Source: Thermoplasmata archaeon
Lineage (GTDB): Archaea > Thermoplasmatota > B47-G6
Direction of reading: 5' to 3'
DNA length: 8,095 nucleotides
Assembly (NCBI GenBank): GCA_003663585.1
Contig: QMTU01000021.1
Coordinates: forward strand, 1-8,095
A program made the translations under genes and the position numbers. Position 1 is the stretch's first letter. Each line of letters starts with the position of its first letter. This document shows positions 1 through 6,634 of the stretch, one piece after another. The notes below the pieces were generated by a model. It had not been told where the DNA came from, did no database searches, and saw only the letters and a program-made list of their open reading frames with translations.

Positions 1-1059
1 ACATTTGACGATGCAATTATTCAAAAAAGCGAGGAGCTAAAACGTAGAGGAATAAAGTCTCATGAGGATCTTGGACTTATGCTCATAAGGAACTCTGAGA
101 TAATAGATCACTTAAACAGCCTCGGCATAGATGACATATTCATGAAGATAGCACACAATAATGTCAATGAAATTCCTGAGGAGCTAAGACCATACCACTA
201 TGTTGTTAAGAACTGGATATATCCAGCTGACATAATGGACTTCCTCATGAGAGACTCCTACTATACAGGAACAAAAGAATACGGATTTGTTGACTACTAT
301 AGGCTTATAAAGTTCTCAGAAAAGATCAATGGAGAGATAGCGATCGCAGAACAGGCCATAAGCACCCTGAGGAATTTCCTCATGGCAAGATCGTACATGT
401 TCTCAAGCGTGTATTTCCACCCTACTTGTCGTGCAACAGATTTTATAGTGGTGGACATGCTGTTTGAGGCTAACAAGTACTATGATTTTGAAGGAATTGT
501 TTTAAAGGCTGTCCAAGGAGAATACGAGGACTTCCTCACATTGACAGATGAATCCGTGATATATTCAATACTAAGAGATGGAAGGACAACTAGAGATAAA
601 AATCTTAAAAAGGCATATGAATACGCCTCCATGCTCATAAGAAGGATAATTCCATGGAAGATGATTTACTTTATTGATATACCATTTAGAGGGGAGGATG
701 CTGCAGTCAGCTATAGGTATTTCGACGTTAAGAAGCATATAGAGGAGGTAAAGGAAGAAGTTTTACCAAAGCTTGAGTCACTTGGGATATCTGAAAATGA
801 CATAGTATTCGATCACACTAAGTATAAATACCTACCAGATAACCCAAGAGAGGTTAAGGGCACAATAGCTGTGAAGACTAGAAATGGAGAGCTGTATGAA
901 GTTCCAATAGTGAAGATAGCAGAGGGCTATCCACTCTATACAATTACAATAAGGGTATACGTCTCAAAGAAGTATAGAGAGCATTTTGATATTATTAAGA
1001 GAGCTCTTAAAGAGTCATTTGAGAAACTCAAGAGCACAAGTATAGGGGTTACCATGTAA
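1..1059 (+). CDS. HD-superfamily phosphohydrolase (COG1078/SAMHD1-like), 5' end outside window
   Basis: The reading frame is open from base 1, so the ATG at 79 is probably an internal methionine and the gene is cut by the left edge; 352 codons are visible. The first part contains a His-Glu pair (bases 61-66) followed by a hydrophobic helix, as in HD proteins just after the metal-binding HD dyad, which lies outside the window. The stretch YPADIMDFLMRDSYYTG (220-270) matches the COG1078/SAMHD1 signature; its Asp at 229-231 is the expected last metal ligand, and a YFH...R motif follows about 50 residues later. Family members are dNTP triphosphohydrolases or related nucleotide phosphohydrolases acting in the cytoplasm. 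The substrate cannot be told from this fragment. The C-terminal third, after about base 700, is lysine/glutamate-rich and I do not recognise it. The stop is TAA at 1057-1059. A 106-bp gap separates it from the next gene, so co-transcription is uncertain. Confidence 0.85.
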   Translation, partial: TFDDAIIQKSEELKRRGIKSHEDLGLMLIRNSEIIDHLNSLGIDDIFMKIAHNNVNEIPEELRPYHYVVKNWIYPADIMDFLMRDSYYTGTKEYGFVDYYRLIKFSEKINGEIAIAEQAISTLRNFLMARSYMFSSVYFHPTCRATDFIVVDMLFEANKYYDFEGIVLKAVQGEYEDFLTLTDESVIYSILRDGRTTRDKNLKKAYEYASMLIRRIIPWKMIYFIDIPFRGEDAAVSYRYFDVKKHIEEVKEEVLPKLESLGISENDIVFDHTKYKYLPDNPREVKGTIAVKTRNGELYEVPIVKIAEGYPLYTITIRVYVSKKYREHFDIIKRALKESFEKLKSTSIGVTM

Positions 1060-1103
1060 AGCAGTGCCTTAATGTACTACGTTTCAAGCCAATGAATAGC
1101 TTG

Positions 1104-1111
1104 ATAAAAGG
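1104..1111 (+). promoter_or_regulatory. Candidate TATA box for the glycosyltransferase-flippase unit
   Basis: An A/T-rich element, ATAAAAGG, lies about 60 bp before the start codon at 1166. A transcription start about 25 bp downstream, near 1130, would give a leader of roughly 35 nt that carries the GGAGG ribosome site. A second A/T-rich stretch near 1126-1135 could be used instead, so the exact element is unsure. Confidence 0.35.
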
Positions 1112-1152
1112 CTCTAGCAATTCTGTTATACTTATCTGTTATATTTCCAATA

Positions 1153-1157
1153 GGAGG
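1153..1157 (+). promoter_or_regulatory. Shine-Dalgarno site GGAGG
   Basis: A perfect GGAGG sits 8 nt before the ATG at 1166. It fixes the start of the glycosyltransferase and shows that this gene has a leader. Confidence 0.75.
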
Positions 1158-1165
1158 ATCATTCA

Positions 1166-1882
1166 ATGGAGCTTTCAGTCGTGATTTTACATTACAATGA
1201 GGAGGAAAGGATAAAAAGGTACTACAAAAGATACCTAGAGCTTGTTAAAGATTTACAAAGATTTGTTGATAAGTTTGAAGTAATACTAGAAGAAGATGGC
1301 TCTACTGACAGGACAAAGGAACTCCTAAAGAAAATAGCATCCTTAGATCCTCATTTTGTGTTTATTCCTCATGATAGAAGGCTGGGCAAGGGTGGAGGCC
1401 TTATAAGGGCATTTGAGGTTTCCAGGGGGGATTATGTAATAATGCTCGATGCAGACTTTCCAGTTCCGTTTGAGACCATAGTTAAAATATACGAGCACTT
1501 AAAGAAAGGCTATGACATCGTAATACCCAGCAGAAGACATCCAAAGTCTCAAACGGAAATACCTGGAGTAAGAAAAGCCTTCAGCTTTTTGTTTAACATC
1601 CTTGTTAGAGTTTTATTTGGAATAAACGTAAGAGATACTCAAGTTGGAGTTAAAGGATTTAGAAGGACTGTACTTAAAGAATGCCTACCAAAGCACCTCA
1701 CGGGACTTTCTATGGATGTCGAGATAATTGTGAGGGCATGGAAGAAAGGATACAGGATAGTTGAGATTCCTACAACGTACGTACATGGTAAAGGAGAACA
1801 TGTAAACGTACTAAGAGATGCCTTTAAGATGGGAAAAGATGTTCTTAAACTTTGGACGCTTCTTAGAAAAGAGAGAAGATAA
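1166..1882 (+). CDS. Family-2 glycosyltransferase, dolichyl-phosphate sugar synthase type
   Basis: The 238-residue protein is a complete GT-A fold catalytic domain. It starts with SVVILHYNEEERI (residues 4-16). It has EEDGSTDRT at 42-50 for nucleotide binding, the metal-binding DAD at 95-97 after the LGKGGG loop (73-78), and DTQVGVKGF at 157-165 followed by DVE at 184-186. The DTQ.G.K block and the SRRHP element at 122-126 are typical of dolichyl-phosphate glucose/mannose synthases (ALG5/DPM1 type). These transfer a sugar from a nucleotide sugar to polyprenyl or dolichyl phosphate at the cytoplasmic membrane face. No transmembrane helix follows the catalytic domain, which fits the separate membrane protein gene 15 nt downstream. 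The start is well supported by GGAGG 8 nt upstream. The donor sugar cannot be predicted. A role in archaeal N-glycosylation or glycolipid synthesis is inferred from the family and the neighbour. Confidence 0.88.
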   Translation: MELSVVILHYNEEERIKRYYKRYLELVKDLQRFVDKFEVILEEDGSTDRTKELLKKIASLDPHFVFIPHDRRLGKGGGLIRAFEVSRGDYVIMLDADFPVPFETIVKIYEHLKKGYDIVIPSRRHPKSQTEIPGVRKAFSFLFNILVRVLFGINVRDTQVGVKGFRRTVLKECLPKHLTGLSMDVEIIVRAWKKGYRIVEIPTTYVHGKGEHVNVLRDAFKMGKDVLKLWTLLRKERR

Positions 1883-1897
1883 TAGGTCAGATGTACT

Positions 1898-2860
1898 ATG
1901 GCCGCTTTTCAGAGATTTCAGGATGAGCCTCAAAGAAAGGTTCAGAACCTCAATAGGTTCATTTATTACAGCATAAACGCCCTAATAACAATCATAGCTG
2001 CTTATTACATTGCAAGACTTTTTGGGGGGAATTTAAGGCTAATAACAGCATACAGCATAAGAGATGTAATTCTTGTAATCTTCTCAATGATCTTAATAGA
2101 TTCCATTTCTGCTCTAAGAATAAAAATGCTCTTTGGGCCCTCAATAAGATATACTGAAGCCTTCTTTCTACATTTATATGGGCTAATATTGGCAGATGTC
2201 ACTCCAGGAAGGATAGGATATGCAATGATACTTAAGAAGCTCGCTAAGATCTCTGGAAAAGGTCTTGGAGAGGTATTCTCAAAGCTTATATTCATAAATG
2301 CGGTTGATACGGGAGTAAAGCTCGTTATGCTAGCCTTAGCAATAGTCTTTATACTAAACTTCATCTCATATGGAAATTATGTTGTCATAGTGCTTGTATT
2401 TGGAATAATAAGTTTTGGGATCCTTGTTGTATCTTATTATGTTCTCTCTAGGGACAATAAGCTCAAAAAGGCAATAATTAGAAGATTTGGTGGATACGAG
2501 ATCATAAGAGATCTTTTAGGATATTCTGTAAACGGAAGTACAACAAATAATGTCGCGGTTAATATACTTCTAAGCGTTTTGATTTTCATCTCATCTTTGC
2601 TGAGTTTTTACCTGTTTTCAAGACCGTTTAATTACAGCTTTTTTGAGGCCTTTGTTGTATATGTATTCGTTGCTCTATCAGCTGGTGTTCCTGCAGGAAT
2701 TGGGGGAATAGGAGTACAAGAGGGTACCTGTGTTCTTCTCAGCTCATTACTAGGGAAGTCCTATGAGGGGCCTGTAGTTGCAATCGTGTACAGAGTGTTC
2801 TCTATGATATGGCATTCTTTCGGTCTGGCCTACGTCTTCCTCTATGAAGAAAATGCTTAA
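1898..2860 (+). CDS. Flippase-like integral membrane protein (LPG synthase TM / AglD C-terminal family)
   Basis: This 320-residue multi-pass membrane protein has hydrophobic segments at about 21-40, 56-72, 86-100, 131-155, 160-183, 218-240, 246-264 and 292-316. Two family signatures are visible: TPGRIG at 102-107, and the glycine-rich PAGIGGIGVQEG at 265-276, both typical of the lysylphosphatidylglycerol-synthase transmembrane (UPF0104, PF03706) superfamily. Archaeal members include the C-terminal half of Haloferax AglD, which is fused to a family-2 glycosyltransferase. The adjacent glycosyltransferase gene is therefore the natural partner. The likely job is to handle or translocate a lipid-linked sugar across the membrane; that is inferred, not shown. 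Only a weak AGGT ribosome site lies about 10 nt upstream of the ATG, and the 15-nt gap suggests co-translation with the upstream gene. The N-terminal 20 residues are polar and face the cytoplasm. Confidence 0.85.
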   Translation: MAAFQRFQDEPQRKVQNLNRFIYYSINALITIIAAYYIARLFGGNLRLITAYSIRDVILVIFSMILIDSISALRIKMLFGPSIRYTEAFFLHLYGLILADVTPGRIGYAMILKKLAKISGKGLGEVFSKLIFINAVDTGVKLVMLALAIVFILNFISYGNYVVIVLVFGIISFGILVVSYYVLSRDNKLKKAIIRRFGGYEIIRDLLGYSVNGSTTNNVAVNILLSVLIFISSLLSFYLFSRPFNYSFFEAFVVYVFVALSAGVPAGIGGIGVQEGTCVLLSSLLGKSYEGPVVAIVYRVFSMIWHSFGLAYVFLYEENA

Positions 2861-2882
2861 GATAAAGCTTATGAACTTCACG

Positions 2883-2895
2883 CATATTTTTATGG
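2883..2895 (+). promoter_or_regulatory. Candidate TATA box of the tRNA-Val gene
   Basis: The A/T stretch CATATTTTTATGG is centred about 24 bp before the first base of the mature tRNA. This is the spacing expected for an archaeal promoter whose transcript begins at or near the tRNA 5' end. Confidence 0.45.
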
Positions 2896-2911
2896 TATGA
2901 ATGTATGCCAA

Positions 2912-2989
<78 letters not shown>

Positions 2990-2996
2990 TACGCTG

Positions 2997-3803
2997 TTAG
3001 CACTTAAAATCAATCTTTATGAGCACTTCTTTCTCTGGCATTAGAGCCTTAATTGCACGCGTTCTTGAAGTTCTTTCGTCTTTTTCTAGCGACACCTCCA
3101 CGTTCATGCTCTTAAAAAGCCCGTATAATATGCCATAAACGTATTCTGCAAGAGAGAAGCATACTTTCCTGTATTCCCTTTCAAAGAATGTGATTGTAAG
3201 CGTGCTTTCATCAGACGATATCTCACATAAGGGTATGTTTTTTGTGTACTCAAGTATCTTGACTACAAATTCAATAACGTCCTTAGCCCTTCCCTCACTT
3301 AGAAGAGCACTTAAGGACTCTCCATATTTTTCTACGATCCAGTTCCCACTCTCAGTTCCTAGGGCAAACATGACCTTGTATGCTGTACTTCCCATATCTT
3401 TCGTCATCTTTTCTATAGCTCTAAGATATCTCGTCACCCCCATCATCACTGTAGGCTCGTCCGTAGTTTCTATAATGAACTCAAAAAAAGTGCTAGCAAT
3501 GTAATAATTCCCATACTTTCTATATTCAATTATGTCCCAGGAGATATCTTTTACATTCATTAGTATCCTTTCAATTTCCTCTTTCTTTCTCTTAAGCTCT
3601 TCTTCACTGTCCACACTAATAACGGCATAGGCCGTGTGCTTCCTCTCTATATTTTGGGAAATATCTATCTGTATCCTAGGCGGCACTCCTAGCTCTCTGA
3701 GTAGTATCACAAAAAATTCACTTATTATATCCTCATCAGCAGTTATTCTTAGCATCATGCTTGGTCTCTTAGATATAAGTGGGATCACAACCCTCTGCCT
3801 CAT
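2997..3803 (-). CDS. Uncharacterised protein, ACT-like N-terminus and V4R-like C-terminus
   Basis: I do not firmly recognise this 268-residue protein. Residues 17-85 (starting MLRITADEDIISEF, ending in a lysine/glutamate-rich amphipathic helix) have the length and layout of an ACT-type ligand-binding domain. Residues 125-240 resemble a V4R small-molecule-binding domain: a helix leading to ALGTESGNW (147-155), a beta stretch near 200-206, then VCFSLAEYVYGILYGLF (214-230), which matches the cysteine plus G..xG helix of that fold. The later conserved cysteines of typical V4R domains are not present; the only Cys after 215 is the final residue. A ligand-sensing or regulatory role is possible but unproven, and no DNA-binding or catalytic motif is visible. 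The start is uncertain: AAGGT lies 8 nt before ATG 3803, yet a strong TATA box is only about 15 bp upstream, so translation may begin at GTG 3788 or ATG 3758/3755. It is 119 bp downstream of the SAM synthetase gene. Confidence 0.7.
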   Translation of the reverse strand: MRQRVVIPLISKRPSMMLRITADEDIISEFFVILLRELGVPPRIQIDISQNIERKHTAYAVISVDSEEELKRKKEEIERILMNVKDISWDIIEYRKYGNYYIASTFFEFIIETTDEPTVMMGVTRYLRAIEKMTKDMGSTAYKVMFALGTESGNWIVEKYGESLSALLSEGRAKDVIEFVVKILEYTKNIPLCEISSDESTLTITFFEREYRKVCFSLAEYVYGILYGLFKSMNVEVSLEKDERTSRTRAIKALMPEKEVLIKIDFKC

Positions 3804-3812
3804 ACAGATCTA

Positions 3813-3824
3813 CCTTTTATATAG
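3813..3824 (-). promoter_or_regulatory. Strong TATA box upstream of the ACT/V4R-like gene
   Basis: On the - strand the sequence CTATATAAAAGG is a near-perfect archaeal TATA box. It shows that this gene has its own promoter, apart from any read-through from the SAM synthetase gene. Its centre is only about 16 bp from the ATG at 3803, closer than the usual 25 bp to the transcription start, which questions that start codon. Confidence 0.6.
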
Positions 3825-3899
3825 CTTAATCTATTAAAACAAGAATTCAAGAAAATCGCATATAACGTTTTTTGTCAAGAGAGAAATACAGTACCTCAT

Positions 3900-3922
3900 G
3901 AAATAAACTTAAATAAAGAGGA
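3900..3922 (-). terminator. T-rich tract after SAM synthetase
   Basis: Immediately after the TGA stop the - strand has several short T runs (CTTTATTTAAGTTTATTTC) without a hairpin. This fits archaeal termination on oligo-T stretches, but such tracts are common in AT-rich DNA. Confidence 0.3.
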
Positions 3923-5134
3923 TCAAAAAACGCGAACCTTACCGTTAATTAGATCCGTTGTTAGCTTATTTATATTGTCTAGCATGTCCTCTACTATACC
4001 CCTAATTTCCTCAATATAATTATCAGGTATTTCCTTATTCTTGCTCATGAGCAACTGTACGTTGGCCGTGAGAGGGTCATTTATGGGCCTTCCAATTTGC
4101 GAGACTATTCTTACATAAACTTCCTCTACATCCCCACCCAAGCTTTCATATATTCTCTCAGCAATTTTAAAGGAGAGAATGTTGTACAGCTTGCCCACAT
4201 GGTTCACAGGATTCTTCCCTGCTGCAGCCTCCATGCTCATAGGCCTATATGGGGTTATCAGACCATTTACTCTGTTTCCACGACCTACACTACCATCATC
4301 GCCTGCCTCCATTGAGAGGCCTGTGACTGTTATATAGTATATGTCGCGTGCCGGATCATCTGCCGTATTTATATAAACTCTAACCTCCCTATCAGTAAGC
4401 TTTGAAAGCCTGTCTGCTATTTTCTCTCTTATTTCCTCCTTAATATTTATGTAGTGATCAGGATCAGGTACGTACTTTGATACAAATGCCTGGGCTATAG
4501 TCACGTGGATTATATCCTTGTTCCTCACCCCCATGACCTTTACGTCTTCCCCTATCTCTTTATATTCTTTGTAGAGCTCTGTGAGGATATACCTCTCTGT
4601 CTCCAGGACAATCCTCTCGGTATCTGTAAATGGAGCAAATCCCACACCAAATGAAGTATCATTTGCTCTTGGGTATTCCTTCTCCTTCTCCTCAAAAACC
4701 CTACGAAGATCTACAGAGCCCTGTCCTATCCTGCTTATGTACTCTACGTGATGCTCTGCATCTAGGTTTCTGAAGTTTCTTCTTAAGTATTCCTTAGCAG
4801 CGTTTATAGCTATGTCATGAATTGGTATTATGTCATTTCCCACCTTATAGGTCGCACGACCAGAAATGAATATAAGAACAGGTCTTAGAACCTCGCCACC
4901 ACCGAATCTAGGCTCAGCTTCTCCACCTACAACTTCTACTTGATCAGTATTGTGATGAAGTATTACTCCATACCTTTTTAAGTACTCTCTACAGAGCTCT
5001 CTGCTTATAGCTTCTGCAATCCCATCAGCCACGCTATCTGGATGCCCAAGCCCCTTTCGCTCAACCATTTCTGTCTCTCTCTTTTCTACTGGTGTTTGTT
5101 CGATTCTCTCTATTACAATGTTCTTCATACCCAT
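3923..5134 (-). CDS. mat: Archaeal-type S-adenosylmethionine synthetase (methionine adenosyltransferase)
   Basis: This enzyme makes S-adenosylmethionine from methionine and ATP in the cytoplasm. It belongs to the archaeal MAT family, which differs greatly in sequence from bacterial MetK; the full length of about 400 residues is normal. Numbered from the GTG at 5143, conserved blocks are ERKGLGHPDSVADG (28-41), GVILHHNTDQVEVVGG (59-74), ISGRAT (93-98), NDTSFGVGFAPFT (161-173), GDDGSVGRGNR (281-291) and AAGKNPVNHVGKLYN (307-321). All look intact, so it should be active. The start is best placed at ATG 5134, because GGAG at 5145-5148 is 10 nt before it but only 1 nt before GTG 5143. ATG 5128 (MKNIVIE) would align best with relatives. 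The gene follows an intergenic region with its own promoter elements and ends in TGA. Confidence 0.95.
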   Translation of the reverse strand: MGMKNIVIERIEQTPVEKRETEMVERKGLGHPDSVADGIAEAISRELCREYLKRYGVILHHNTDQVEVVGGEAEPRFGGGEVLRPVLIFISGRATYKVGNDIIPIHDIAINAAKEYLRRNFRNLDAEHHVEYISRIGQGSVDLRRVFEEKEKEYPRANDTSFGVGFAPFTDTERIVLETERYILTELYKEYKEIGEDVKVMGVRNKDIIHVTIAQAFVSKYVPDPDHYINIKEEIREKIADRLSKLTDREVRVYINTADDPARDIYYITVTGLSMEAGDDGSVGRGNRVNGLITPYRPMSMEAAAGKNPVNHVGKLYNILSFKIAERIYESLGGDVEEVYVRIVSQIGRPINDPLTANVQLLMSKNKEIPDNYIEEIRGIVEDMLDNINKLTTDLINGKVRVF

Positions 5135-5144
5135 ATTGGTCACG

Positions 5145-5150
5145 CTCCTT
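5145..5150 (-). promoter_or_regulatory. Shine-Dalgarno site AAGGAG deciding the SAM synthetase start
   Basis: AAGGAG lies 1 nt before GTG 5143 and 10 nt before ATG 5134. Only the second spacing suits ribosome binding, so it favours a protein three residues shorter than the longest open frame. Confidence 0.55.
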
Positions 5151-5171
5151 GGATAGTGAAAAATATTACTA

Positions 5172-5206
5172 TTCTCGATATATCAAAGTCTTTTAACTAT
5201 TTTAAG
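5172..5206 (-). promoter_or_regulatory. Candidate promoter of the SAM synthetase gene
   Basis: On the - strand two TATA-like elements occur: TTAAAATAGTTAAAAGA (about 5206-5190) and GATATATC (about 5183-5176). A start 25 bp downstream of either gives a short leader containing AAGGAG. Which one is used cannot be decided by eye. Confidence 0.4.
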
Positions 5207-5244
5207 TTATATCCATGACGGGAAAATATAACTGATAGTTATAA
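5194..5244. repeat. Cluster of alternating inverted TAACT/AGTTA elements (possible operator)
   Basis: Four copies of one short element alternate in orientation: TAACT (5194-5198), AGTTATAT (5205-5212), ATATAACT (5226-5233) and AGTTAT (5237-5242). The last two form a 7-bp inverted repeat, TATAACT-GAT-AGTTATA (5227-5243); the middle two form an 8-bp inverted repeat with a 13-nt spacer. The cluster overlaps and precedes the probable SAM synthetase promoter, so a regulator binding site is possible. AT-rich sequence can give such repeats by chance. Confidence 0.4.
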
Positions 5245-5313
5245 AACGCTTCATCAGCTAAATTATAAGTTTTACAAATAGAATAAAGGGTTATGATCCT
5301 AAATCTCAGCATT

Positions 5314-6141
5314 CTAAATTATATTCTGCTCAAACACTATTTCTCCATTCTTACAGACAAATATCTGACCAGATGTTGATAATCCAAATGCAATAGAGCC
5401 CGTGTACTTTGTTATCATCATAGCAGCAAGTCTTCTACCACCTAGAACTCTAATTTGTTTTGTGCTTATAGGTTTATCTACCTTAACGTATAGTCCGCCT
5501 GATATTATGTATCCATCTGGATCTACAAGAATAGCTCCATCTAGCTTAAAGAACTCCTTTATTCCTCTCCAGTTTTCCTCTTTTTTTATATTTCTTTTCT
5601 CTTTTGGTATGCTTACAAAAGGATCTGGAATAATCTGTATTGTGTTTTTTAGAACCTCTTCTGGGTTTCCAACTATTATAAGTGTCCCAACTCTAAAACC
5701 CTCAATGCCTTCTATTGCGACTTCAGTTAGGATCCTAAGTATGTTATACGTGAGCTCATATCCTATGTGACCTATTATCTCTCTAAAGCGCTGAATAACT
5801 GAAGACTCTGGATTAAGCACAATCTCCGCTTTGAAGTCATCTCCCTCAACTACTACTTCAATGTCTCCTTCAAGCTGCTTGAGGAATAACGCAAAAAGTG
5901 CAAGTTTTATCTTTTCTATATTTAAAAGTGATATTCTCCCAAGCTTAAGCAATAAAGTTGTAAAATAAAGGCCCTCAGATCGTAATACTTCTAAGTACTC
6001 TATAAGGGGCTCCTTCTTAGGATCTATAATAATTAATGGAGAAAAACCCTCCTTTAAGGATCTCTCTATTTCATCCCTTAAGAACTCCTTACTTTGAGGT
6101 ATTATAACTTTATACGCTATTCCCTGCTGCATCCCAACCAC
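5314..6141 (-). CDS. DacZ-like protein with DisA_N (diadenylate cyclase) domain, altered active-site motif
   Basis: The 275-residue protein has the layout of archaeal DacZ diadenylate cyclases: an alpha/beta N-terminal domain (about 10-190) and a C-terminal DisA_N domain. The linker RVGTLIIVGNPEEVL (150-164), the DPF and KEKRNI elements (173-185) and the metal/ATP motif DGA at 201-203 in LDGAILVDPDG are all present. The second motif, normally RHR or RH followed by small residues, reads GGRRLAA (234-240), so the His is Arg and the next position is Leu. The usual Ser-Glu after the last core strand reads Ser-Thr (255-256). DacZ makes cyclic di-AMP from two ATP in the cytoplasm; activity here is therefore uncertain, and it may be a degenerate sensor. 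The frame begins with GTG 6141, 32 nt inside the gamma-subunit gene; ATG 6132 is the alternative start. Neither has a good ribosome site, which points to coupled translation with the oxidoreductase operon. Confidence 0.82.
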   Translation of the reverse strand: MVGMQQGIAYKVIIPQSKEFLRDEIERSLKEGFSPLIIIDPKKEPLIEYLEVLRSEGLYFTTLLLKLGRISLLNIEKIKLALFALFLKQLEGDIEVVVEGDDFKAEIVLNPESSVIQRFREIIGHIGYELTYNILRILTEVAIEGIEGFRVGTLIIVGNPEEVLKNTIQIIPDPFVSIPKEKRNIKKEENWRGIKEFFKLDGAILVDPDGYIISGGLYVKVDKPISTKQIRVLGGRRLAAMMITKYTGSIAFGLSTSGQIFVCKNGEIVFEQNII

Positions 6142-6634
6142 GTCTTAAGGCCTTGATATCAATCTCGACCCACTTTGGACTCACTATGTCTCTGATGGAC
6201 TCCTCAACGACCTTAATGTCTATCACCCTCATAACTCTTATGAGGAATCCAAGAAATACCATGTTTTGGACGCTTATGCTTCCAAGCTCCTTTGAAATCT
6301 TTATTGCGTGAATCTTATGAATCTTCTCGCACTCATATGGTATGTTCAGGATGTGCTCCTCTGCCACGACGACTCTCGGCTTAAGGTTCCTAAACGCCAT
6401 AACAGCATCTTGACTCATAGCAACCAAGTAGTCTGGATCCTCCGCCCTTATATCAAATATCTCCTCGTCAGATATTATCACGTCTGCACGTGTTGGTGCT
6501 CCACGAACTTGAGCGCTGTACATAGAAGTTTGAACTGCATTATAACCAGATCTAACAGCAGCATCTCCAAGCACATGAGCTGCAAGTACGTTCCCCTGGC
6601 CACCAGTCCCTATAAACCTAACTTTAACAATCAT
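6110..6634 (-). CDS. korC: 2-oxoacid:ferredoxin oxidoreductase, gamma subunit (KorC type)
   Basis: The 174-residue protein is the gamma (POR) domain of a 2-oxoacid:ferredoxin oxidoreductase. It begins with the glycine-rich loop FIGTGGQGN (7-15), followed by a helix leading to VQTSMYSAQVRGAPTRADVIIS (39-55 region), the conserved block of gamma subunits, and then LVAMSQDA, which is characteristic of the 2-oxoglutarate/KorC branch. The subunit helps bind coenzyme A and joins the alpha and beta chains. Its ATG overlaps the beta-subunit stop by 4 nt (ATGA), and a GGGGTG site lies about 10 nt upstream. Length is normal for a stand-alone gamma chain. Its 3' end is overlapped by the DacZ-like gene. 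The substrate, 2-oxoglutarate rather than pyruvate or branched-chain oxoacids, is inferred from subunit architecture and motifs, so the gene symbol is provisional. Confidence 0.88.
   Translation of the reverse strand: MIVKVRFIGTGGQGNVLAAHVLGDAAVRSGYNAVQTSMYSAQVRGAPTRADVIISDEEIFDIRAEDPDYLVAMSQDAVMAFRNLKPRVVVAEEHILNIPYECEKIHKIHAIKISKELGSISVQNMVFLGFLIRVMRVIDIKVVEESIRDIVSPKWVEIDIKALRRGWDAAGNSV

Noticed and set aside
2005..2364. 119-codon - strand open frame inside the flippase-like gene
   Set aside because: Antisense shadow of a well-supported membrane protein; no motif and no promoter or ribosome site.
3866..3874. T6 run on the + strand as a terminator
   Set aside because: No + strand gene ends before it; the nearest + strand gene is the tRNA almost 900 bp away.
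5144..5313. Possible SAM riboswitch before SAM synthetase
   Set aside because: The region is AT-rich with only short inverted repeats and no long multi-helix fold; no known SAM riboswitch core could be recognised, and these are essentially bacterial.
5402..5770. 122-codon + strand open frame with hydrophobic stretches
   Set aside because: Antisense to the DacZ-like gene; the hydrophobicity comes from reading the complement of the real gene.
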